NCBI GenBank assembly: GCA_913056365.1
Contig: CAJXLT010000003.1
Coordinates: 266,783-330,782, forward strand
DNA length: 64,000 nucleotides
Reading direction: 5' to 3'
Source: an uncultured Paenibacillaceae bacterium
Lineage (GTDB): Bacteria; Bacillota; Bacilli; Paenibacillales; K13
Shown here in pieces: positions 29,587-38,553 of the stretch. A program made the position numbers and the translations under genes. The notes beneath the pieces were generated by a model. It ran no database searches. It saw nothing but the letters and a program-made list of their open reading frames with translations, and was not told where the DNA came from. Within the stretch, counting starts at the first letter, position 1, and each line of letters opens with the position of its first letter.

Positions 29587-31275
29587 ATGATTGTTTGCGG
29601 TCTGAAACTGACGCATGACGGAGCTGTGGCCCTGATCGAAGACAACAAGCTTGTCTTCAGCATTGAAATGGAGAAGCTGAACAATAACAAAAGATATACA
29701 AGTATTGAAGATACAGAGACGATCGCAGAAATATTAAAGCAATATGGGTATAAGGCATCGGATGTAGATTATTATGCGATAGACGGTTGGGGCGGGTATA
29801 ATGCGGACGAGCTGGCGATACAGCCCCGATTGGAAATCGGAGAAGAGCACAATTGGCTTTCCGCCTATTATCAAGGCGACAAGTACGCACTCGGCATCGG
29901 TCAATATCATGAGAGAAGCTTGGGCCACCAGGTTTTGGAGGCGTGGAAGTTCAACGGCTTGAAGATGGAAGGCGGGACTTTCGAATATTTTAGTTACTTG
30001 CATGTGGCTGGTCACATTATGAGTGCTTACTGTACGAGTCCTTTTGCCCAGAAAGGGGAGAGCGCGTATATCTTGGTGTGGGATGGCGGCATGTATCCCC
30101 GGCTGTATTTCTTCGATGCGGCATCTCAATCCGTTGAAAATCTAGGGCCTATTTTCCTGCTTATCGGCAACATGTACACGATCTTTTCCCAGCATTTTGG
30201 CCCGTTTAAGGTGGAGACGAGCTTTGCCAAAGACAATCTGTCCATTGCCGGGAAGGTAATGGCTTATATTGCGCTAGGCGAACTGAAGCGGGAGCTGCTA
30301 CCAGTTTTTGATACGATTTATACAGAGTGCTATAACACGCCGATGGGCTTCGCCAACATCTTCGCGAATGAATGCAAGAAGAGAATAGCTGGTCAAGGCT
30401 ACAAGGATGAGGATATCTTGGCTACTTTCCACGTTTATTTGGAAGAACTGCTGGTTGACAAGCTGTCGAAGAAAATTAAGCGTTCCGGACAAAAAGCGGA
30501 CAATCTCTGTATCGCCGGAGGCTGCGCCCTGAATATCAAGTGGAATTCCGCGATTCGCAATGCCGGATTGGTGAAGTCTGTGTATGTCCCTCCGTTCCCC
30601 AACGATTCGGGAAGCGCCATCGGTGCGGCGTGCTGCGCGATGTTTCAAATCACGCAAAACCAACGTCTGGAGTGGAGCGTCTATAGCGGCCCCAAGATCG
30701 AAACGAATGATCCGGATGATGGCTGGACTTCGCGGCCCGTTACGTTGGAAGAGCTTGCGGTTATTCTGCATGAAACGAATCAACCGGTAGTGTTCTTGCA
30801 TGACAGGGCAGAGCTGGGTCCGCGCGCATTGGGCAACAGAAGCATCCTGTGCGCTCCGGTTAGCCCGGAAGGGAAGGACCTCTTGAATGAGATGAAGATG
30901 CGGGAATCGTACAGACCGGTTTCTCCTATATGCCTGGAGGAGAGGGCTCAGGAAATCTTCCAGCCAGGAACAGCGGACCCTTATATGTTGTACGATCACC
31001 ATGTGAGGGAAGGCTGGCACGACAAAATTCCAGCGGTCGTGCATCTCGACGGGACGGCGAGATTGCAGACCATTACGAGAGAAGAGAACAGTGTTGTAGC
31101 TGAATTGCTGGAAGCGTATGAGAAAGTGAGTGGTATTCCGCTGCTGTGCAATACAAGCGCTAACTTTAATGGCAGTGGGTTTTTCCCTGATGTGTATGCT
31201 GCAACCAAATGGGGACGGGCTAATTATGTTTGGTGCAATCATGTTCTGTATGAAAAGAATGTTGAAAAAGAATAG
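29587..31275 (+). CDS. NodU/CmcH-family carbamoyltransferase
   Basis: MIVCGLKLTHDGAVALIEDNKLVFSIEMEKLNNNKRY...LHVAGHIMSAY...AGGCALNIKWNSAIR...ELGPRALGNRSILCAP...CNTSANFNGSG. Confidence 0.9.
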   Translation: MIVCGLKLTHDGAVALIEDNKLVFSIEMEKLNNNKRYTSIEDTETIAEILKQYGYKASDVDYYAIDGWGGYNADELAIQPRLEIGEEHNWLSAYYQGDKYALGIGQYHERSLGHQVLEAWKFNGLKMEGGTFEYFSYLHVAGHIMSAYCTSPFAQKGESAYILVWDGGMYPRLYFFDAASQSVENLGPIFLLIGNMYTIFSQHFGPFKVETSFAKDNLSIAGKVMAYIALGELKRELLPVFDTIYTECYNTPMGFANIFANECKKRIAGQGYKDEDILATFHVYLEELLVDKLSKKIKRSGQKADNLCIAGGCALNIKWNSAIRNAGLVKSVYVPPFPNDSGSAIGAACCAMFQITQNQRLEWSVYSGPKIETNDPDDGWTSRPVTLEELAVILHETNQPVVFLHDRAELGPRALGNRSILCAPVSPEGKDLLNEMKMRESYRPVSPICLEERAQEIFQPGTADPYMLYDHHVREGWHDKIPAVVHLDGTARLQTITREENSVVAELLEAYEKVSGIPLLCNTSANFNGSGFFPDVYAATKWGRANYVWCNHVLYEKNVEKE

Positions 31276-31288
31276 GAGGGGAGAGCAA

Positions 31289-34200
31289 ATGAAGAAAGAT
31301 ATTGCCATCATCGGCATGGCAGGGAGATTTGCAGATGCGAACAATGTGGACGAACTGTACCTGAATCTAAGAAATGGCAAAGACAGTGTGAAAGAAATCT
31401 CGCCTCAAAGAATCAAGGACACTACATTGCCGCCAGATGAGAAATACAGATTAGTCGGATATCTGGACGATATTGACAAGTTCGATCACAAGTTCTTTGA
31501 CATTTCATTGGGCGAAGCGCAGACGATGGACCCCTCCAGCAGGCTGCTGCTCGAAGTTGTTCATGAGTCGTTCGAAAATGCCGGGTACAATCCGGATTTC
31601 TTCAGGGGGACGCGTACAGGCCTTTATGTGGCAGATGTTATGCCGGAATATTATAAGCTGTCGGACGAATATGTGATGACTTTGATTTCCGGCAATTCCC
31701 CCGCCTTTATTCCTCCGCGGATTGCCAGACATTTCGATTTGACAGGTAATGCGGTCATGATTGACACGGCGTGTTCTTCAAGCTCTGTCGCACTGCATAC
31801 GGCTTGCAACGAGCTTTACCTAGGCGAATCCGAGTATGCGATTGTTTGCGGCACAAATTTGAATTTGTTTCCTTTCTATCATAAAAGCATGGAATTCAAC
31901 ATTTGGTCATCGGATTGCAAGTCGCGCGCTTTCTCGGCGGAGGCAGACGGCATGTCCTGCGGCGAGATGGTCATTTCACTGCTGTTAAAGCCTCTGGACC
32001 AAGCCTTGGTTAATCGGGACCATGTACATGCGATTATTAAAGGCAGTGCGGTGAACAACAACGCGAATCGTTCCAGAAGCCCGTCAGCTCCCGACAGCAT
32101 CAGCCAGTCGAGGGTGATCAAGATGGCTTGGGACAAGGCGGGCGTTCAAGCGACGGATATCGGGTATATCGAGGCCCACGGCTCCGGCACGCAGCTGGGA
32201 GACAGTCTGGAATTCGAAGGATTGACCCAGGCATTCCGGGAGTACACGGATCAGAGGCACATCTGCCCGTTGTCCACGATGAAATCCAATATCGGTCACG
32301 GGTACTCACTCGGGGGATTGGCCGGGTTGGTCCGGGCTGTGTTATCGATGAAGCATCATGAGATATTTCCTACCTTGCATGTCAAAAATCCGAATCCGGC
32401 CATTGATTTTGAACATTCAGCGTTATACGTGAACAAGGATTTGAGCAAATGGGAAGTCGAACCAGGCAAGACGAGGTACGCTGGGATCACTTCACTTGGA
32501 GCCAGTGGAACGAATTCGCATATTGTGCTGGAGGAGTTTTCCCCAGACAAGTACAAGAAAGCAGCATTGGAGGGAATGGATAAAGAAGCGTATCTGGTCG
32601 TCGTATCTTCGGAGACGGAGAGCGGGCTTGCAAGAAATGTGCAGGCTTTGGAGGATAAGTTAAGCAGGACAAGCAGTCATTCGTTAAGAGATGTCAGTTT
32701 TACTTTGATCCATGGCAGGAAGCACTATCGGCATAAGACTGCCATCATCGCCAAGGATAGGAACGATTTGCTGCAGCAGCTTCGGCATTTGTCCAGACGC
32801 CATATGAATAAGGGAGTGGACGGAAGGCTGCCGAAGCTGATTTTTGTTTTTTCGAATTTCGACCGCATTCCGCAGTCCCTCATTGGCGAACTAAGAGGAG
32901 CCTATGATGTTTTTCACGACTGCTTCATGCAGTGTGAACAGCTGACCTCTATACGGAATTTGCAGTTTTACAATTTCGCTTTCCCTTATGCGTACTATAC
33001 ATTGTTGCGCGCTTTGGGCGTGGAAACGGACCATATATTGGCGGTTGGAAGTGGCTCGATTGTCGGCGCCGTTGTTGCCGAGGAGCTTGATTTGGAAGAA
33101 GGTTTGCAGCAAGCCATACACGGTGAGTTGGAGCCTGTTGACAGAATCGATGACCGGATAACGGCATTGCTGGACAGAGAGACAGCAGAGGGAATACCGC
33201 TGTTCGTTGATATAGGATGGGGCGGGGAGATTGTCCGTCAACTTGCCGCAAGGCTGGATGCTGCAGCCGGCTTTGATATCCATACGTTATTGGATGAAGA
33301 AGAGGCTTCTCTGCAAATCTTGGAGCTGATTCGAAAGCTGTACCTATATGGCTATATGCCCGATTGGAACCGGTTTGCCGAGCATTACCAGGGGTACAGA
33401 GTAGAGCTGCCCACTTATCAATTCGAGAAAATTCGCTGTTGGTTGAGAGATACGCCAGCCCTTCACGCGAATGAAATGCTGGAAGGCCGACAGGTTCATG
33501 GAGAGCAGGCAGCGCCCGCTAAGCTGCTAATCGAACAATGCGGAGACATGGAGCTGAAAATCGCGGAGTTGTGGAAACACGAGCTGGAGGCGGATCAGTT
33601 CTCTGTCCATGACAATTTCTTCGACTTGGGCGGCGACTCCTTAAAGGCGACCAGAGTCATTAATCAAATCAATGAGGCCTTGGATATGCGACTAGATTTC
33701 GAGGATCTCTTCGATTTTCCGACCATTCGGCTGTTGGGCGAATATATCGATTCCCTGCTGGGGACAAGCGAAAAGCTAGCCGTTATCTGGAAGGAAGTAT
33801 TGAAGATGGAATCCGTTGCGGCCAATGACAATTTCTTCGAATTAGGCGGCCATTCTTTAATTGCGAATCAGATTTTGCTGCGGATCGGGAAACAGTTCGG
33901 CGTAGAGTTGAATTTTGAAGATTTCTTCCTGCATCCTACCTTGCAGGCTTTGTCTGATCATATTGATCGGCAGCTTATGCAGGGGACCCGACAGGAAAAG
34001 TCCAATTGGCAAGACATTGCTGCGGTAGAACGGCAGGAGCATTATGCGGTTTCTCCTTCCCAGAAGCGCATGTGGATTCTTCACCAACTGGAAGAGAAGG
34101 CAGTTGCCTATAATACGCCATTCGCGTTTCTCTGCGAAGGGGATTTGCGGATGGAAGCGCTGGAAGCAGCGATGGCAGCGATGGTGGAACGGCATGAAAT

Positions 34201-37200
34201 ATTGCGTACGGTATTTATTACCGTAGATGATGAGCCCCGACAAAAAGTTTTGGAGCCGACAGAGATGAATGTTGCCGTTGAGCATGTGCAGGTCAGCGAT
34301 CCGCATGCATGGCAGGGCGAGGTTGAAGCGATCATGGAAGCAGATACGCTGCAACCGTTTGATTTGGAGATAGGCCCTTTGTTCAGGATGAAGGTTATAC
34401 AGATAGAGCCGAATAACAATCTGATTTATTTCAATATTCATCACATTATTAGCGATGGCTGGTCTACCTATGTTTTCTATAACGAATGGGTGAACCTATA
34501 CAATGCTTATTGTGAAGGTCGGGAACAACCGCATGCGCCGCTTCGCATTCAATACAAAGATTACGCGGCATGGTTTAACGGGCTGCTGGAAGAAGAGGAA
34601 CTGCAGAGTATGAAGGCGTACTGGCTTGAGCAGCTGGGAGGAGAGCTGCCTGTGCTCGACCTGCCTGCGGACAAGATCAGGCCAGCCATTCAGACTCATC
34701 ATGGGGATAAAGTGGAGCTTCTGTTGGACGAGGAACTGACCGATGGCTTGCAGCTGATGTGTAAGGAAAATGATGCAACTTTGTTTATGACGCTTATCGC
34801 AGCGCTTAATATTTTGTTCTACCGTTATACGGAACAGACGGATATGATCTTGGGATCGCCGATTGCCGGACGCATACACCCGGAATTGGAAGACCAAATC
34901 GGATTTTATGTGAACACGCTGGCATTGCGCTCCCGTTTCGAACCGGATGACACCTGCAAGCAGCTGTTGGAGAAGGTGAAGAAGGTTACGCTGGAAGCCT
35001 TTGAGCATGAAGCGTATCCATTCGATCTACTGGTTAGCGAACTGCATACGAATCGAGACATTAGCCGCTCCGCTCTATTCGATGTGCTGGTTGTGCTGCA
35101 AAACACGAACTTCAATCAAGATCATGGCGCTGCCCTGCAGGATGTCCACTTGCAACAATATGAATCCGGTACAACCGTGAGCCAGTTTGATATGAGCATC
35201 GAGTTCATGCAGGCAGACGGCGGGCTGCAGTGCAACGTAGAGTTTAACACCGATATATTCGAAAAAGCGCGAATCGAACGAATGCTCGTCCACTTCCAAC
35301 AAATCGTCGCGCATATGCTGAAGGATATGAACGTGCAAATAGGTCATATCGATTTGTTGTCGTCGGGCGAGAAGGAGCAGCTTGCTGCTTGGAATCAAAC
35401 GAATAGCACTGTTCCAGTGGATGTATGCTTGCATCAATTGTTCGAGGAGCAGGTTCAGAACGATGCGGATCGCCTAGCTGTTCTCGGCGACAATCTGAGC
35501 ATGAGCTATGGCGAGCTGTCCAGCAAGGCGAACAAGCTGGCCGCCTATTTGCGCAGGCAAGGGGTTAGTCGCGATCAGGCAGTCGGCATTTGTCTGCCCC
35601 GATCGGTAGATATGGTGGTAGGCATGCTGGCCATTCTCAAGGCTGGAGGCGCCTACGTACCAATTGCCCCGGACTATCCGCCGTATCGGAAAGCTTATAT
35701 GGTAGAGAACAGTGGCATTCAAATCGTGCTTGCGAATGAAGCCGATGTGGATCTTGGATTGGATAGAGACGTAGCCGTAATCCATGTTGCCGACGCCAAG
35801 TTGTGGGAATCAGAGGAGAGCGAGCTTGCCTCCGTGAGTAAACCTTCCGATCTGGCGTATATCCTCTATACTTCCGGTTCAACAGGCAAGCCCAAAGGAG
35901 TTATGATCGAGCATAAAAGCATTGTGAATCGGCTCATTTGGATGCAGCAAGCGTATGAAATGGGTGAAGAAGATGTGATATTACACAAAACAACGAGCAC
36001 TTTCGACGTGTCGGTATGGGAAATCTTCCTGCCGCTCATTAGCGGTGCGAAGCTGTATCTGGCTGCTGACGGGGGAGAGAAGGACCCGGAGTATTTGTAC
36101 CGCACGATTAGCCGCCATCCCATTAGCATTCTGCATTTTGTTCCGTCCATGCTGGACGCCTTCTTGCAATCGCTGCCGCGTCAAGCGGCGTTTCCTGAGC
36201 TGAAGCATTGTATTTGCAGCGGCGAAGCATTGACTGCGGCCCATAGAGATTTGTTTTTTGAGAAAACAGGGGGAAGCGTGCAGCTCCACAATTTGTACGG
36301 ACCGACGGAGGCGGCTGTGGATGTCACCGCCTATGCTGTGCAGAGAACGGATGAGATGATTCCGATTGGCCGTCCAATCTGGAATACGCAGATTCATATT
36401 TTGGGACCGGGCGGGAAGCCTGTTCCGGTTGGCGTGCCGGGAGAATTATGCATTGCCGGCGTTCAGGTAGGCCGCGGCTACATCCAATTGCCCGAGCCAA
36501 CGGCAGCAAGCTTTGTTGCGAATCCCGGGAATCGGGAAGAGCGGATGTACCGGACAGGAGATCGGGCAATATGGCGGTCTGATGGTCAAATACTGTATGC
36601 AGGCAGGCGTGATGATCAGGTCAAGATCAGAGGCTTCCGCATTGAAGCGGGAGAGATCGAAGCGGCCTTGCTGGAAATCGAGACTGTCCGAGGCGCTATC
36701 GTTGTCGCCCGGGAAGATCAGAACGGCGATCAGCGGCTGATCGCCTATCTGCTTGCTGACGAACCTATTGAGCAGGAAGCAGTCCGTAGCCATCTGCTTG
36801 CCTATTTGCCTGCATACATGATCCCGGCTCATTGCATCACTTTGGATCAGTATCCGACTACAATGTCGGGCAAGGTCGATCGCAATAAGCTGCCGGAATG
36901 GCATAGTGCGACGCGACAAGACCGACAGCAAGACGAGCCTGAGACAGAGCTGGAGAAGCTTCTTACGGAAATATGGCGGCAGGTGCTGGGCACTGAGCAA
37001 ATTAGTGTGCATGACAACTTTTTTGGGATAGGCGGCGATTCGATTAAATCGATTCAAGCAGCCAATCGTGTGCGCGAGCGCGGTTATGACATCGATACGC
37101 ACCATATTTTCCAATACCCTGTACTGAAAGAGCTGGCCTTGATAATCGAAGAAGAATGGAAGCGCAAGCCGAAAGTTGTGGAGACGATATCCAGCGAATG

Positions 37201-38545
37201 GTATCAAAGCTATTTCAGGCAGCAATTCGAGCATGGCCAGCACCATCGCTATCATGGCGCCGTGCTGTATAGTCAGGACAAATTTCAAGCGGATCTGGCG
37301 AGCACCGTTGTCGAGAAGCTGGTAGCGCACCATCCGGCGCTGCAAAATACCGTATCCAAGTACGGAACAGTCCGGAAATGCGCCGATCCGCGAATGAATA
37401 TCGGCATCACGGAGCACGATCTGACGGGGACAGAGGATGCCCGCCAATCGGTGGCAGAACTTGCGCAGAAGCTGTGCAAGCATGAGCTGACAGTCGAAAC
37501 GCCCTTGATCAAGGTAGCGTTATGCAAGGCGGCTGACGCCGGGTATGCGGGTATTTTTGTGAACAGTTTGTTGGTGGACGACGCATCCTTCTCCATCGTA
37601 GTCCAGCAATTTGCAGACGGGTACAGCACAATCCAACAGGGCAAGGAGTGGATGCTGGAAGAAGTCCGCAAGAGGGATACATTCGACGAGTGGTTTACCG
37701 AACTCTCCCGCCACTATGCGATTCATCCTTCATTGGAGGAGATCGATTATTGGCAGCAAATAGGGCGTTCCTTCCCCGCGGATAGAGCGTTGAGCAGCGG
37801 AAAGCCATTTGCGAAATATGTGAAGGTATTCGAGCAAGAGCTGGCAGCGAGCTTGCTCGGCGACGCCAACAAGGCATACAAGACGCAATGTGATGACCTG
37901 TTATTGAGTGGACTTGCGCTTGCTATGAATCAATGGCGCAAGCAGGACAGCCTCCCGATGATGATCAGTCGTTCTGCGAGAGAAGCGCTTCGCCATTCAT
38001 CCGACACCGAACGAACCGTAGGCCCATTTACCTGTTATTACCCGGCTGTCTTCCAAGTGGAAGAGGAAATCGGACAGCATATTAAACAGGTGAAGGAAAC
38101 AGTGAGAGAAGCGCCTTATCATGGCGTTGGATACGGGTTGTTGAGAGACAGCGGTCTTCTATCCGAGAATGGACGCTTGCATGAGATCTTCCCGGAAATC
38201 ACCTTTCAGGCAACGACGGCTTATCATAACGAAGCGTGGAACCGGGACATTGAGGCGTCGCAGTGGCTGCTCGACAGCGCTGCCGCCGCAGAGCATGCGT
38301 GGTCGGCCGCCTTGAACTTTCATTTTGTGCTAGAGGAGGACAAGCTTTCCTTGCAGCTCTATTATGACCAGGAGTCCTATTCGGAACATCAAGTGAACGA
38401 AATGGTGAAGATCATAGAGGAGAAGCTGTCCGCCATTACCAAACATTGCTTGGCGAAAGAGGGAACGGAGTTTTCCCCTAGTGATTTCAGCGCGAAGGAC
38501 CTGGATTTTGACGATTTGGCGAAGATCAGCCGTATCTTTCAATAA
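31289..38545 (+). CDS. Hybrid PKS-NRPS: KS-(degenerate AT)-CP-CP-C-A(Ser)-PCP-(degenerate E)
   Basis: DTACSSSSVALH, EAHGSGTQLGD, NIGHGYSLGG (KS); two FF(D/E)LGG(D/H)SL carriers; NIHHIISDGWS (C); YTSGSTGKPKGVMIEH (A); IGGDSIKSIQ (PCP); RTVGPFTCYYP and GVGYGLLR (E-like). Start ATG at 31289 after AGGAGGGGAG. Confidence 0.92.
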   Translation: MKKDIAIIGMAGRFADANNVDELYLNLRNGKDSVKEISPQRIKDTTLPPDEKYRLVGYLDDIDKFDHKFFDISLGEAQTMDPSSRLLLEVVHESFENAGYNPDFFRGTRTGLYVADVMPEYYKLSDEYVMTLISGNSPAFIPPRIARHFDLTGNAVMIDTACSSSSVALHTACNELYLGESEYAIVCGTNLNLFPFYHKSMEFNIWSSDCKSRAFSAEADGMSCGEMVISLLLKPLDQALVNRDHVHAIIKGSAVNNNANRSRSPSAPDSISQSRVIKMAWDKAGVQATDIGYIEAHGSGTQLGDSLEFEGLTQAFREYTDQRHICPLSTMKSNIGHGYSLGGLAGLVRAVLSMKHHEIFPTLHVKNPNPAIDFEHSALYVNKDLSKWEVEPGKTRYAGITSLGASGTNSHIVLEEFSPDKYKKAALEGMDKEAYLVVVSSETESGLARNVQALEDKLSRTSSHSLRDVSFTLIHGRKHYRHKTAIIAKDRNDLLQQLRHLSRRHMNKGVDGRLPKLIFVFSNFDRIPQSLIGELRGAYDVFHDCFMQCEQLTSIRNLQFYNFAFPYAYYTLLRALGVETDHILAVGSGSIVGAVVAEELDLEEGLQQAIHGELEPVDRIDDRITALLDRETAEGIPLFVDIGWGGEIVRQLAARLDAAAGFDIHTLLDEEEASLQILELIRKLYLYGYMPDWNRFAEHYQGYRVELPTYQFEKIRCWLRDTPALHANEMLEGRQVHGEQAAPAKLLIEQCGDMELKIAELWKHELEADQFSVHDNFFDLGGDSLKATRVINQINEALDMRLDFEDLFDFPTIRLLGEYIDSLLGTSEKLAVIWKEVLKMESVAANDNFFELGGHSLIANQILLRIGKQFGVELNFEDFFLHPTLQALSDHIDRQLMQGTRQEKSNWQDIAAVERQEHYAVSPSQKRMWILHQLEEKAVAYNTPFAFLCEGDLRMEALEAAMAAMVERHEILRTVFITVDDEPRQKVLEPTEMNVAVEHVQVSDPHAWQGEVEAIMEADTLQPFDLEIGPLFRMKVIQIEPNNNLIYFNIHHIISDGWSTYVFYNEWVNLYNAYCEGREQPHAPLRIQYKDYAAWFNGLLEEEELQSMKAYWLEQLGGELPVLDLPADKIRPAIQTHHGDKVELLLDEELTDGLQLMCKENDATLFMTLIAALNILFYRYTEQTDMILGSPIAGRIHPELEDQIGFYVNTLALRSRFEPDDTCKQLLEKVKKVTLEAFEHEAYPFDLLVSELHTNRDISRSALFDVLVVLQNTNFNQDHGAALQDVHLQQYESGTTVSQFDMSIEFMQADGGLQCNVEFNTDIFEKARIERMLVHFQQIVAHMLKDMNVQIGHIDLLSSGEKEQLAAWNQTNSTVPVDVCLHQLFEEQVQNDADRLAVLGDNLSMSYGELSSKANKLAAYLRRQGVSRDQAVGICLPRSVDMVVGMLAILKAGGAYVPIAPDYPPYRKAYMVENSGIQIVLANEADVDLGLDRDVAVIHVADAKLWESEESELASVSKPSDLAYILYTSGSTGKPKGVMIEHKSIVNRLIWMQQAYEMGEEDVILHKTTSTFDVSVWEIFLPLISGAKLYLAADGGEKDPEYLYRTISRHPISILHFVPSMLDAFLQSLPRQAAFPELKHCICSGEALTAAHRDLFFEKTGGSVQLHNLYGPTEAAVDVTAYAVQRTDEMIPIGRPIWNTQIHILGPGGKPVPVGVPGELCIAGVQVGRGYIQLPEPTAASFVANPGNREERMYRTGDRAIWRSDGQILYAGRRDDQVKIRGFRIEAGEIEAALLEIETVRGAIVVAREDQNGDQRLIAYLLADEPIEQEAVRSHLLAYLPAYMIPAHCITLDQYPTTMSGKVDRNKLPEWHSATRQDRQQDEPETELEKLLTEIWRQVLGTEQISVHDNFFGIGGDSIKSIQAANRVRERGYDIDTHHIFQYPVLKELALIIEEEWKRKPKVVETISSEWYQSYFRQQFEHGQHHRYHGAVLYSQDKFQADLASTVVEKLVAHHPALQNTVSKYGTVRKCADPRMNIGITEHDLTGTEDARQSVAELAQKLCKHELTVETPLIKVALCKAADAGYAGIFVNSLLVDDASFSIVVQQFADGYSTIQQGKEWMLEEVRKRDTFDEWFTELSRHYAIHPSLEEIDYWQQIGRSFPADRALSSGKPFAKYVKVFEQELAASLLGDANKAYKTQCDDLLLSGLALAMNQWRKQDSLPMMISRSAREALRHSSDTERTVGPFTCYYPAVFQVEEEIGQHIKQVKETVREAPYHGVGYGLLRDSGLLSENGRLHEIFPEITFQATTAYHNEAWNRDIEASQWLLDSAAAAEHAWSAALNFHFVLEEDKLSLQLYYDQESYSEHQVNEMVKIIEEKLSAITKHCLAKEGTEFSPSDFSAKDLDFDDLAKISRIFQ

Positions 38546-38553
38546 GTGATGGG

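Noticed and set aside
30298-31380. 360-aa minus-strand ORF 30298..31380
   Set aside because: Antisense to the carbamoyltransferase; composition typical of a spurious shadow ORF.
36446-37483. 345-aa minus-strand ORF 36446..37483
   Set aside because: Antisense to an NRPS A/PCP/E region with clear motifs; no protein family resemblance.
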